DNA of 64,000 nucleotides from Diphasiastrum complanatum (GCA_029204225.1 CM055102.1:6721320-6785319), one strand, 5' to 3'; positions 23,410-34,780 are shown, numbered from the stretch's first letter. Translations and numbers: made by a program. Notes: generated by a model not told the origin, from the sequence alone.

Positions 23410-26400
23410 CTCCCTCTTCAACTAGTTTTAGCATAGACTTTGATAATACTCCAAGTGAAGTCCTATGCTTCATGAACAAGTCTTTTCCCAATGCTTTGGT
23501 GAAGATATCAGCTACACATTCCCTTGAAAAAACATGTTGAAGTTCCACCTCCTTTGCAATGACTCGCTCCCTCACAAAATGATATTGTATCTCAATATGC
23601 TTGCTCCTAGCATAGTTTTTGACAATAGAACTTTGATCCATCATAAGAATAATCTTCTTCCTAAGAATAGATCTCCTTTCAATGATCATGTAATGCTCAA
23701 AATAGAAACAACCATAATTGATATAGAGAATAGTACCCACTTGGGATGCTTCACTATTTCTTACATCAATTTTACATATAAAGATGTAACTAGAATATGA
23801 AGAATCAAATAGAATGTAAATGAAATTATTCCACCATGCTTCCAACTCTAAACTCTCTAGAAAAATACAGCAAACAACCAATAAATGTGAGTGATCATAA
23901 CTTTTTAATCGTAGCTCAAAAGTATGCCATCTAACATATTATTGGAATGCCCTTGTTGAGCGCTTTCTAATGCGCCAAACTCCGCTGAATTCGGACTTAC
24001 CAATAAAAAGTTATGCCATTTTTTGTATGGAATCAAAATGTGGACTCAAAAAGTTACGTTATGTATATTTCAAATTTGAGTGTTTTAATTGGTCCATGTG
24101 TAAGAAAAATTTGAAAAAAAAATATTAAAAAAATCTTTACAAAGGGTCTTTTTGGGATTTAGAACTCCTCTAATGAATGCTAGTACAAATCCAACATCAA
24201 AACAATGTTCACCAATGTAGTTAGTTTTACCATATCTTGACAATTTGCACACATCCACATGAAATTGCTCAAACATGAGATAGAACAAGTAAAGTAGTCT
24301 TGAACAACACTTCCTTGCTGTTCCTTTGACCATACTTGAGTCTTCAATATGCTGCAGAAATAGATCCATAACATCTTTGCCAATTACCTCTCCTTTGATG
24401 CTCTTGACTAGCTCCAAATTGCCAACTTCCCTCTTGACTAGTTGAAGCACTTTGAGATCAACTTCTTGATCTTCAACTTGATCATCAAAGTCATTGAACA
24501 AACTTTGTTTTCCAGATCCAATACTTGATTTTACAGAAAGATAACATCCATCCACTTGCATAGCTCCATGTACACAAAAAAATCCTCCAAAAGATGTTCT
24601 ACTCTTCATAAGAGATCGATATTCAAGATCCATTGCTTGGATCCACGCCTCTTCTTTCCTTACTTGATCTACACTTGTAGGCTCATCCAAAGAGGTTAGG
24701 AAAGCAAGATAATTTCCAGAAACTACTTGCTTACCCTTTTGATCATATGTGAGCCTTGAAGGTACTTGTCTTTCTCTTGATGTTCTCCTTGGCTTTTGAC
24801 TTGATGAAGGTCCATCATCACCACCATCCAAAGTAGGATCCTTCTCATCAACATCAAGAATGTTAGATCCATCCACTCTACCATCAATCATGCTTGAAGA
24901 CACCTTTGGAATGTTCCCCTCATCAAAAATGACATCTCTACCAACAATCACTTTGCTAGTAGAAGGAATGTAAACCTTGTAGGCTTTACTCACCTCACTA
25001 TATCCAACAAAAATACCTCTTCTTGGAGATGGATCCTCCTTGGTCCTATCATCAAGAGTAATGTTGACATAGCATGTGCATCCAAAGGTTATTTAGAAAG
25101 TTGACACTCGTCCTCCTCTTGAATAGCATCTCAAAAGGTGTCCTTCCATCCAAAATAGCACTCGGCCACCTATTGCACAAGAAATTGGCACACAAGAATG
25201 CTTGATCCCAAAATGGTTTGTCAAGATTAGCACTTAACCTCATAGCTTTAGCACTTTTACATAAAGTCATATCCTTCCTTTCAGCCACTCCATTTTGTTG
25301 TGGGGTCCTTGATGTTGTATACTCCCTCATGATCCCATGCTCATCACAAAAGGCCTTGAATTTGTTAGATATAAACTCACCACCATTGTCACCTCTCAAG
25401 CACTTGATCTTTGTGGAAAATTGGTTCTCCCTTGCATTCTTGAACTTGACAAAGACATCATCCACTTCATCCTTGCTCTTTAGTAGATAGATCCAACAAA
25501 ATCTACTAAAATCATCAATGAATGTTACATACATCTTAGCTCCACTATTGCTAATTGTAGTAAATCCATGAATATCCGAATGTACAAGTTGAAAAGGCTT
25601 TGTAGATCTAGAAATAGATCTACTATAAGGTAGTCTACGTGACTTAGACAAAGCACAAGACTCATAAACATGCTTGTCATTACTTAAGGAACTTGGAAGA
25701 CCAATCACAACCTTCTTCCTTGCCATTACCTCCAATGACTTGAAGTTGAGGTGTCCCATCCTTTTGTGCCAAACCTCTTGAATAGAAATTTGCTCCCTTG
25801 CAACACATCCAACTTGGTTAGCAATAACACAAGCATCAAGTTTGAGCAACTTCCCTTGCCTTTTACCTTTTCCAATCAAGACATCCTTCCTTTTGATCAA
25901 ACAAGCATCTCCATCAAACTCCACCTTGAGGCCCTTACTTAGCATTTGACTCACACTAAGCAAATTCTTGGTAATAGATGGAATAAACAAGACATCCTCC
26001 AAATGAACATTCCTATTTGTAGAGAGAGAAATAGGAATTGTGTCGATCCCTTTGATTGCACACTCACCATCATTGGCCGTGTAGATCACCCTCTTGTCAT
26101 CTCCATATGCCAACAAAGAAGTGAAGTACTCTTTGTGAAAGGTCATGTGTGAACTTGCTCCACTATCAATCCACCAAGGATCTAGATCTCCATCATTAGC
26201 AAGCATACATGAAGACATCACAAAAGCATCATCATTTGCATCTTGAACATCCAAACCATCCTCATCAAGAGTAAGATTACCTTGCTTGTTTCTTTATCTC
26301 TCTTCTTCTTGTAGCACTCACTTGCAAAGTGTCCTTTGATGCCACAATAGAAGCACTTGAGCTTTGATCTATCCTTCTTTTTGTCACTTGAAGAAGCATC

Positions 26401-27077
26401 CATTTGATCTTGCCCTTTAGACCACTTGCTTTTGGTTTTGCCCTTGAATTTGCCCTTTGTGAACATAGCATCCTCTTGAAGTGTTGATGTAGATCCACCT
26501 CTTGCTTGAAGCCTATATTCCTCATTGATCAAGATCTCTTGAAAATCCATCAAACTTGGCAAAGTCTTTTGAATAGAAATACTTTAAACAATGTTAGCAT
26601 GACACTCCAACAAGTCATTAAGAATCACTTGAATAAGCTCTCCTTCCTTAATGCTTTCATCTATGCAAGCTAACTCATCATTCAATGCTTTCATTCTCAA
26701 AACAAAAGTACTTGGAATTCTTCATTCTTTTGCAAACAAGAAAAGATTTGCCTTCTTAGAGTCAACACTCTAGAAGTAGACTTGGATTCATAAGGCTTCT
26801 TCAATGAATTCCAAGCTTCCAAAGATGATGTGCACTTACCAACTTCCTTGAGAAGTTCATTGGTAACATTCATCTTTATCATGTGTAGAGCCGTCTTGGC
26901 CCTCTTGTCATACCTCAATTGATCTTGTTGTGTTGCTGGTCTCTCCTCCAAGCCTACAACAATATCCAAAACATCATTCATCTCAAGAAGTGACTCCATC
27001 CTCACTTTCCACAATGAATAGTTACTTGAGGTAAGCCTATCATTGGCTTCCAACATGACTCCAATTGAGGTTGCCAT
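23405..27077 (-). pseudogene. Copia-A gag-pol, frameshifted, RT/RNase H core replaced
   Basis: Gag starts at 27077 (MATSIGVMLEANDRLTSSNY; UBN2-type). It shifts frame near 26700, continues to the zinc knuckle CFYCGIKGHFASEC (about 26330) and shifts again near 26275 by one lost base compared with the 47-kb relative. Protease has WWIDSGASSHMTF (about 26170). The integrase keeps HSDIHGF, RGDNGGEF and QQNGVAERK (the DDE triad), but one zinc-binding Cys is Tyr (HVYESC; the 48-kb relative has HVCESC). After a shift near 25090 a linker (24993-24600) reaches the RT start (MDLEYRSLMK), then similarity ends. RNase H similarity resumes only at DQSSIVK...ARSKHIEIQYHFVRE (about 23650) and ends in the LTR edge. 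RT motifs including YVDD are absent. Confidence 0.9.
23650..24600 (-). other. Foreign segment inside Copia-A replacing RT/RNase H
   Basis: About 0.95 kb between the RT start and RNase H tail has no copia pattern. It stays open on the minus strand for about 170 codons in frame with the preceding pol linker (24600-24085), with a protein-like charge pattern (VEDQEVDLKVLQLVKREVG, GEVIGKDVMDLFLQHIEDSS) and then a Cys/Leu-rich part. The remainder (24084-23880) resembles leader DNA with AAGTTATG words. I do not recognise the protein. It may be a captured host sequence. Confidence 0.6.
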
Positions 27078-27665
27078 GTAGCAATGACCTCATCTTCTCT
27101 TTCAACATGCTTCAATGCACAAAGCACTCCTTTGAACAACAACAAATGCTTTCAAAAGAAATCACCAAGATTTGAAACTATCTCACAAATTCTCTTCTAG
27201 CACTTATCCAAGCAAATCAACACATAGAATCATGCAATCTTGATCAACCTATGATCTATCCTCAATCTAATGACTTTTGCCACTTACTAAGATTGAAACG
27301 CACTTAAATGAAGTCCAGCAACATCACTATCTAGAGATCCAATCAAAACTAGGATTTTGACAAAATCACAAAAAATTGACTATTCCAAATCTACATGCAA
27401 ATGCTGAAAATTTGATATGCAATCTATAAGCCACCACTTAGGCTGAACCAATGATCCAAAAATCGGCCAAATCCAGTATGTAGATTCAAAAATCGGAATT
27501 GAACAAGTATATTGACCTATTTAGTGTTTTGATCTACAAAAGATCCAATCTACAAAAGCAAAAAATTCGATTTTGGTGTAGAATCCTCTCTAGCATGCTC
27601 TAGACTTGATATCTTCACCAAATCATTGATAGATCTGATTTCCTCCTTCATAACCTGAAACACAG

Positions 27666-27677
27666 GCTCTGATACCA
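27666..27677 (-). promoter_or_regulatory. Primer-binding site of Copia-A
   Basis: TGGTATCAGAGC on the minus strand, immediately after the 5' LTR end at 27678. Matches the 3' end of initiator-Met tRNA as used by copia elements. Confidence 0.95.
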
Positions 27678-28327
27678 TGTGAAAGATTTCAGATCCTTAA
27701 GATCCAATCTACTTGAATGATCTTTGGTTAGAAAGAAAAATACACTACCAATCTCACCAATGTAAAAAAATCAGCATCTACACACAATTTGAGATGCAAA
27801 TACTAATAGAACTTGATGAAACTTGAATGAAATGATTATGTATTGTTGCTGTCCATACAAAACCAGCAAGCTATTGTATTTCACACGTGTGGATCCAAAC
27901 ATAGCAAATATAGATCATTCTACACATAGAATTGCAAGCAATGACCAAGATAGTGCACCAATGGATAGTAGAACCCAAGAGAACCATGTATAAGCATGAA
28001 ATGAAATAGAGAAGAGAGAAAATCACTCTCTCCACGAGTTACATCCTTTTATAGCAGGTCCAAACCCTATTTGGCCACTTGGCTTTCCCATCAAAATGCT
28101 AACCCCACTAATTTTGGGTCTAGATTCAATGTACCCAACTTATTCAAATTGAATCTACTCATAATCTCATTCTATCTTTCCCACACTTTCAAAAAGTGTT
28201 TATTCAAATGAAATTTAGACTAATGAACTTTGAAAAGTCAACCTCTAAGTCTAAAACAAGTTTTAGCCTCAATATGCCAAATATGGAAATATTGCAAAAT
28301 GTGATGAAACTAGTTGAATCTTTCACA
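27678..28327 (-). repeat. Copia-A 5' LTR, 650 bp
   Basis: TG...CA ends and 650 bp, the same as the downstream copy. An AAAAGGATGTAAC-type run near 28045 on the minus strand resembles the transcript-start area. It abuts unrelated DNA at 28328. Confidence 0.95.
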
Positions 28328-28431
28328 GAAACTGTCAAGATCATATTTCCTTGCAAAAATCTAACTTCGCAATTATTTCTATAAGGGTCTTTATAAATTT
28401 ACAGACTCATATTCTCCCTTGATTTGTCAAA

Positions 28432-28997
28432 ATGGATTCTGATTCTGATTATGGCATGGAATTTGATAATCAATCTGAATGTGATGACCAATCATATTGT
28501 GATTATCAGTATGAGAAGCAAAATGATGGTACAATATTATCAGTATGGGGAGCACAATGACAGTAATTCAGATCAATATGAACAACACGACTCATATGGA
28601 CCCTGTTTGATGATGAAAACTATTCTGACCAAAATAAAACCCATGATCTACACCAGTCAAATCAATCTAATATTGATGGTGGTTTTTATAGTAGTGACAA
28701 TGATGATGAGCTATATTCACGACAATCAAAACATCATCTCAATTCACAAGGTGATGAGCACACACTGCAGTACATGAGTTCTATGTGCCAACTTGAATAA
28801 TCGTCATCTCCTGTGCAACGTTGCATACAGAATAGCACAATCAATAATGCCACTCCTCATACCCATTGTGGTTCATCATTACCATTGTTCAATGAAAAAT
28901 TGAGCCCTACTAAAAATGTGATGGAAGAACCGTAGGTTTCGAACCAACAAGGGATATATTAAGTAAACTATAGGCCACACAAGATCTGATAGTTGGA
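28432..28997 (+). pseudogene. Acidic Asp/Gln/Tyr-rich frame fragments before the 28998 frame
   Basis: Starts MDSDSDYGMEFDNQSECDDQ in one frame and continues in another (GEHNDSNSDQYEQHDSYGP), then YSSDNDDELYSRQSKHHLNS. The same acidic, Asn/Gln-rich composition passes from frame to frame, which suggests one ancestral coding region broken by indels and stops. It probably forms the N-terminal part of the protein that continues at 28998. No family recognised. Confidence 0.4.
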
Positions 28998-30395
28998 ATG
29001 CTGCAAAAAATGAAACAAGATCGGCAAGCTGACGAGGTGAAATGGGAAAGATTGTTTGCTATCCTATCTGGTGGACAAGACAAAATTGCAGGAGCTGATC
29101 AAAGAGGTAATGAGCCATGTACATCGTTCCAACTACCATCTCCCTCACAAAAAGTAACATCTTCTCAAGATGTTCGGAGAATTGAAATGGACAAGGGAAA
29201 ACAGGTATTACATAGTCATAATGGATATCCGGTTAGACTTGGAAATCACAAGGGAACGTTGGAACAACGAGCACAACAATCTATAGCAGCTAGAGGTGTG
29301 CCAACGAATGTTCATCAAAATGTCCAACAAAGAGGTGAAGCTTCAAGGATCCAACATTTTGAGGATGTTGAACAATCTGATAATGGATGTCAAGACTCAA
29401 ATCAAGGAGAGCACATTGATATTGATCCCGAAGGAACAGTCAACATTGGGAACTTGCTACAATCATGTCTTGGGAATCAAAATGGTAGTGATCAAGAGGA
29501 AATGTCTAGTATGGAAGATTAAATGCAGGAAACGAATTCAAGTGAATTTGATGATTTTTCATCAAGATCATCAGAGGATGAACCAGAAGTGCAATTTGAC
29601 GAGGAAAAGCAGTTACCAATGATGGAAAAGCCTATTCAACAAATGGATCAGCCAACTTCATCAACAACTCTTGATTCCCCATTGAATTCACAGGAAATGG
29701 ACAATCAACATTTATGTAGTGTTATGGAATGTACACAAGATCGACAACATAAATGTAATTTCCAATTTAGATTGACCCAAAAACTTTCAGTTGTGAATAC
29801 AATGTCAATGCAAGGACATCGCAAATCAGTTGGTGATAATAATGAAGACGATGCAGAGGATTATGAGGACAATATTTATGTTTTCAATATTGATCTTCAA
29901 TTGAGTAGTACAAGGGCCAATTTAGGCAAAGAAGTTGTCAATGAGGCAAATCACTCAAGGAACCTATCTTCCTTGAGATCACCAAAATTATCACATCACA
30001 TTCAACCAGAAAACTTGTTTGAAACATCTTGTGAAATGGGATTAACGAACAAGGATACAACTGATCTATATGAATGTTTCACATTCAGTATAGAGTGCAC
30101 AACAAAATGTGATGAAACTTGTATTATACAAGCTAGAAATTGTTCTAACTGTAAGATGGGACAAACAATCAAAGATCCATTATATCACAATTTCCAGTTT
30201 GTGATTCAAAATATTGGAGATATCAATATTTTTGAACATGATGGCGTAATCTACAAACGATTTTTTGTAAAGACTTTGAGTGAAAGAGATATCCTCACTC
30301 TTTGCAAGCATCTCATTAATAGCCCTATTCCTAGAACCAAATGCAATAAATCAGCAACTATCCATATCTTAATAGATTTATCTATCTCCTATTAA
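28998..30395 (+). CDS. Unrecognised 465-codon frame with one internal stop
   Basis: One frame from ATG 28998 to the stop at 30395, broken only by TAA at 29520-29522, which is followed directly by ATG. The first part (MLQKMKQDRQADEVKWERLF, then AILSGGQDKIAG) looks helical, like the start of some LTR-element Gag proteins. The middle is Gln/Asn/Ser-rich and acidic, typical of disorder. The last 150 residues have more ordered composition and Cys pairs (CTTKC, CSNCKMG) and end at LIDLSISY. There is no RT, protease or classical knuckle. It sits between Copia-A and a copia RT fragment, so an element origin is likely but unproven; a decaying host gene is the alternative. Confidence 0.45.
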
Positions 30396-32227
30396 TCTGG
30401 AGATATAGACTGAACTTTGCACACAAGCACTTATAGACTACAATCTGTAAGGTAAGCAAATTCCTCATAAGTAAACAATTACTTAATGAAAATGCCTATG
30501 AGATCCACACAATCTCAAGTATGTGCTGAAGTAAAGAAATTTAGAGTTCAACCAACATATCTAAATTCTTGACTCACCAATTGTTCAAGAATTACTCACT
30601 ATCTTAAGAATCCTCACAATTCCTTATAATCTTCAACTGACCTTTAAGTATCAAATTATGATCTATCAATCATAAACATTTAGAATCTTATGATTCGTTA
30701 ATCATAATTTATATGATTCCAAACCATACTTAATCATTGAAAGATACTGGAGTATATGTACAACATACAACTCAAGAAATATACGAATCATTCTGAAATC
30801 TTTTCCACAAGGAAAAAAATACTGGATTTCAAGAATATTCTTCCAAACTGATTCTTAATCAGATTATGAGTTCCAAATTCTACAATCAACCAAGTAAGGA
30901 CCATTACAACATTCGTCTTTAACAACTTTATACAATCACCTAGAACAACTTCTAGAGATTACAAAGTTCTACTGAATTCCAACTAAATTCAGTTTACCAT
31001 TCTTGGAACCATTAGGATCCGGTATCCAACTGGGCTCACAAGGATACTATCACTAATGAATCAAGTTTATTCCTCAACTGAGAAATACTCATCCAAGAAT
31101 TCAGTATCCTACGCACACAATTCCTTGATGAATCCAAATGACTCATAAATTATGTGTCTTACAAGTGATACACACAAAACAAATAGTTTTTGGTGAATTC
31201 TCTTCACATTGTCCGTTTTACCAATTAACTTCACAGAGGCGTAAATCAACTACTCATGTTAATTGCTCATGATTTAGAAATCCTAAATGTCTAGGTGCAG
31301 ATCTTAGTTGTACTGTACAACACCACATTTAGATCCATATCCAAATCACTTTTAAGTTAACCTATAGATCTATCAGAACAGATCTGTTAACTTTGCAAGT
31401 AATTGTCAACCACAATACTTGATCATATGTCTATGTTCAACGACTAGGTTAAGTGCACCAGATAACCTTAGTAACCATAAATTCATAGTAGATCTAAACA
31501 AGATCAATCGTGCACATATGAGAAAAATCTCACTATGACCCAGTACATAAACACATGTGTCCATATCTAGCAGATTTTTCCAAAATTCGCATATGTTACT
31601 CACATATCTTCATTAAGAATCTTGTAACTCAGCTAAGATTCTATTTCTCTTGAGTAAATAGCATATCTGGGAAATCTCTGAAGTGAATAACTCCACATCA
31701 CAAGTATTCCAACCATCAAACTTTTATCAACAAAATTCCTTCAATCAATCAACCTACTTCAGATCTTAGTGCACAACTAGGATTAGGTTGACTTATACAG
31801 ACATCTTTGGACAACAGTTTCATATTAAAGCTTTATTCCACTAATCCAATCCATAACTAAATGGCACTTGGTATCCAATCAGTGAATCTTATTTTAATCT
31901 TTACCACTACTTCCCATATTCATGAATATCTCACAGCTCAAAACTCCCAAAACTACTCTAGTTTCAGATTATTCAAAATAATTACTAGAAATTTTCTCTA
32001 TTCCACTGGATAGTTCCACCATTGCACACAAACTGGATTTCACAAAAGAAATCTATGCAACTGGTGAATCCCATGAAAGTCTTATTCCTATCATTTTCTT
32101 CTCCCCCTTTTAAAAAAATTCCATAATTTCAATTGAATAGCTCTCAGGAGACAACGTATAAGATATCAAAGATTCGAAAAAGACAGTAGTGAGTATCCAA
32201 TACTATTACAAACCGGACTTTTTCCAC
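30396..32227. other. AT-rich region without a supported gene
   Basis: About 1.8 kb, strikingly poor in G on the plus strand and rich in AATC/CAA words. It could be a long untranslated or LTR region. On the minus strand AAAAGGGGGAGAAG (near 32105-32118) resembles a polypurine tract followed by a TG start, but no partner LTR is visible. Confidence 0.4.
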
Positions 32228-32584
32228 AAGCGAAAGACTGTGCAATGCAAATGGGTATACAAGTTGAAGTATGGACCGAATGGAAACATTTTTTGAGGTA
32301 CAAAACTAGACTTGTAGCGAAGGGTTTCTCTCAGAAGTATGGCATCGACTATATTGAGACCTTCTCTTTAGTCGTGAAACATGCGTCCTTGCGCCTACTG
32401 TTTGCATATGCAACTGCATACGACTTCAGGATTCACATAGTCGATGAGAAGACAGCGTTCTTACATGGCGAATTAGACGAAGAAGTCTACATGGACCAAC
32501 CTCCAAGTTACATCTGTGAATTGCTTCCGACTTATGTTTGCCGAATGCACAAAAGTATCTATGGATTGAAGCAATCCGCGCACG
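32228..32584 (+). pseudogene. Ty1/copia reverse transcriptase fragment
   Basis: Begins QCKWVYKLKYGPNGN in one frame, shifts near 32296, then has TRLVAKGFSQKYGIDYIETF, KTAFLHGELDEEVYMDQPP and SIYGLKQ. These are copia RT motifs up to just before the PRAW motif. The YVDD active site is not reached. Similarity stops at about 32584, where a different repeat-like tail takes over in frame. Confidence 0.85.
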
Positions 32585-32877
32585 CGAAGACTAAAGCTTG
32601 GAGGACTAAAGGAAACCCGAAGATGAAGATCAAATGTTTGTGGACTGAAGGCCACCCGAACGCAAAGATAAAATCTTCGTGGACCCAAAGAAGCTCAATG
32701 GCAAAGCCGAAGGCCAAAGAAAACACGAAGGACGAAGAAGATACAAAGACTCTTCACACTCAAAGTACAAACAAGATCAAAGAAAATACCAGGAGGAGTA
32801 CCACCTCCACAAACGATGACGACATCAATCTGGATACCATTAGAACGTGCTTAATTAGTCGTTTGTTGTACTTTTAG
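32585..32877 (+). other. Repeat-like tail fused in frame to the RT fragment
   Basis: Lys/Thr/Trp-rich translation from imperfect 40-45 bp units (GGACTRAAGG...AAAT.TT.GTGGAC at about 32601, 32641, 32680), then a charged stretch ending at 32877. Not copia RT. The fusion point and the units suggest recombination after insertion; function unlikely. Confidence 0.5.
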
Positions 32878-32890
32878 TTTCTTTCCTAAG

Positions 32891-33091
32891 CTCTATTATG
32901 GCGGACTCCCAACTAATAGAGTTAGAAATGATCCTAGAGGTCATTGTATAGGGTAAGTACGAGTAAGATCCACTCAAATTATAGTTCTCTATTGGTTATC
33001 TAGATCTCTTCTAAGGCAGTCTCCCTACTAGAAGTTGTAACAAATTAGAAATGACATACTAAGTTCACTATGGTGGTCTCCCAACTAGTGA
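32891..33091. repeat. Three hairpins with a conserved 15-nt loop and changing stems
   Basis: Hairpin 1: stem 32891-32898/32914-32921 (8 bp, CTCTATTA/TAATAGAG). Hairpin 2: stem 33008-33013/33029-33034 (CTTCTA/TAGAAG). Hairpin 3: stem 33065-33070/33086-33091 (TCACTA/TAGTGA). All stems pair perfectly although their sequences differ. Each loop is 15 nt with consensus WGGYRGWCTCCCWAC. They lie in the LTR-like region downstream of element A, whose sense would be the minus strand. Confidence 0.7.
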
Positions 33092-33647
33092 TTTCCTACT
33101 TAAGAAATAATCAACACTAATTGACTCCACTAAGGGAATAGATGACAAGGTGAGAGAGAGAGAAAATAATCCCATAAATACATTCACCATAAAACATAAA
33201 CCAATGGGAAAGCCTAGTGGGGCTCAAGCACCTACCACAAGGTATTCTATCACCAATGGTGAACACAAGTAAGCAAAACAAGATTACACAAAAAGTGTTT
33301 CTATTAATCCAATAGCTTGTACAAGTGTTGGTGGAGGCCCAAATCCACTCCCATATATGGAAAGAGTGGTGGGCCTAAGCTTAAACATGCTTATGGGACT
33401 AAGTCCAAACTTCAAGCTAATTAACTTGTGCACTTACACTAACTTAGAATTGAACTTAACTTGAACTTAGGAATTAAATCTTAAACTTAGACTTTCTAAG
33501 TTGAACCATTACAAATGATTGTTTGTCATAGTTAAACTTAAATAGTAAAAGGTCTAAGCATAAGGTTTTCCTAATCTGAATTACTTGTGGGCTTACAAAA
33601 ACACATGCCACAATAATTCCTATGTTGGGCTAACATAAGGGACAACA
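32925..33647 (-). repeat. LTR-like region downstream of element A
   Basis: On the minus strand it starts TGTTGTCCCTTATGTTAGCC at 33647, right after a purine-rich tract (AAAGAGGGGGACAA, 33661-33648), as a 3' LTR would. A CCATATATGGGAG run near 33355 could be its TATA element. The far end is undetermined; the value given is only approximate. No second copy lies in the window. Confidence 0.45.
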
Positions 33648-33659
33648 TTGTCCCCCTCT

Positions 33660-34435
33660 TTATTGGATTGGCGGTCCCACGCCAATGGCAACTACTCTTT
33701 GTTGGGCTGTGTCGTCGTAGGTCTCCTTGTTGAAAGTGACTCTGATGGCATGCAGCTCTTTGCCAACGTGCTCCAACATTTGCCACCGTAGCTTGTTCAC
33801 AAAGGGCCGCGAGCCATAATAGTGGAGCATGTTCTGGAGGAAGCCATGCGTTTGCCAAATTTCCATCATGTCGACATGTAGGGCGCTTGTCATGGCCGCA
33901 CGGTAATAAAGTCGGGCCATGTTGAGGTGATCCATCTAGGTGACCAAGGGCTTATTGATGTCCAACAGAATGGGTGGTAATGAGTGATCCCAATGAGTGG
34001 CCAAGGGTGCCAAGAAGGCGATAAGGCCGCAATTGTCAACGAAATGGTGCACATCCTTGTCTGAACACTGATGGTACCGCTTGTAAAATTGGCTACAATT
34101 TGAAATTAGATTGCGGGCCGAATCTTTTGTTTGTACATACTCTGTCAGTATAGGCCAATAGATTTTGTTGGCCGTGAACTCTGGTGTGAAAGGTTCACGC
34201 CTTTTGAGGGGGCAATATTCTGGTTGACCCGCAAATAAGTTGGCGCGCTGAGGTAGCGTAAGTATGCCAACTTATTTGCAAAAAACATTGCCTGTCACCA
34301 AGTTGGTTGTGGCTGTAAGGCTTGCACTTTTGCTTTATGGGTGCGGCACAACTTGAGATCGGGCAAGGTAAACCCGTCGCGCTCTTTATCTTGAGGATAC
34401 TTTGCCTTGAACTTCATGGATTTTAACATGTCCCG
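33660..34435 (-). pseudogene. Element A: conserved unrecognised module, 3' part only
   Basis: Minus-strand translation from about 34435: KFKAKYPQDKERDGFTLPDL, then QALQPQPTWQAM, LRYLSAPTYLR, a frameshift near 34250, YCPLKRREPFTPEF, IYWPILTEYV, LPPILLDINKPLVT, TAG, MARLYYRAA (about 33920) and a Trp-containing tail, stopping at 33660. All these blocks recur in the same order in elements B and C. The stop comes just before a purine-rich tract and LTR-like start. No match to RT, integrase, protease or zinc knuckle. I read it as the C-terminal domain of an element-encoded protein, now decayed. Nothing upstream of 34435 resembles the coiled coil of B and C, so the copy is 5'-truncated. Confidence 0.6.
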
Positions 34436-34639
34436 ACTTGGATTTTGGGATGTCACTCGATGTTGTTCATGTTAGATTTCTTATGCTCAGCCTTAAACAA
34501 ATCGTTCAAGTAATGAGCATCCTAAAAACCGAAGGCCGACTACATGTTTCGGACCTTCACATTCTTCCCTTTGAGATTTTTTGTGCCTTAAACGTTTTTA
34601 AGACATCTTTCGCCTTTTTCACACCTTCGCAAAAAACGC

Positions 34640-34780
34640 GACACAGTGGCCAGAATGTCTTGGAATCCATCTCAGGACCACCTTCCCCTTTTTCGCCTTT
34701 TTTGCGACTTCACGAAAAATGTGACACAGTGGCCAGAATGCCTTGGAATCCATTTCAGGACCACCTTCGTCTTTTTCGAA
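34640..34780. repeat. 58-bp direct repeat, 83 bp apart
   Basis: GACACAGTGGCCAGAATG...GACCACCTTC occurs at 34640-34697 and 34723-34780 with few differences, separated by a 25-bp CTTTTT/CGAAAAA spacer. A CCTTCGGG word repeat follows to 34855. Confidence 0.8.

Larger units (their letters stand above)
22140..28327 (-). mobile_element. Copia-A: Ty1/copia element with an extra LTR-leader copy
   Basis: Minus-strand order from 28327: 5' LTR (650 bp), primer-binding site, leader, gag from 27077, protease, integrase, start of RT, foreign segment, RNase H tail, polypurine tract, second LTR (650 bp), then a second primer-binding site, leader and the first few gag codons, stopping at 22140. The two LTRs differ at about 23 of 650 sites by eye. 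No target duplication was found, as expected for a rearranged copy. Several frameshifts make it non-functional. Confidence 0.9.

Noticed and set aside
23534-23800. Plus-strand frames antisense to Copia-A, Copia-2 and the 46-48 kb copia
   Set aside because: They mirror gag-pol coding sequence on the other strand; no independent protein pattern.
32100-32118. Polypurine tract and LTR start on the minus strand
   Set aside because: AAAAGGGGGAGAAG is suggestive, but no matching LTR or minus-strand pol adjoins it.
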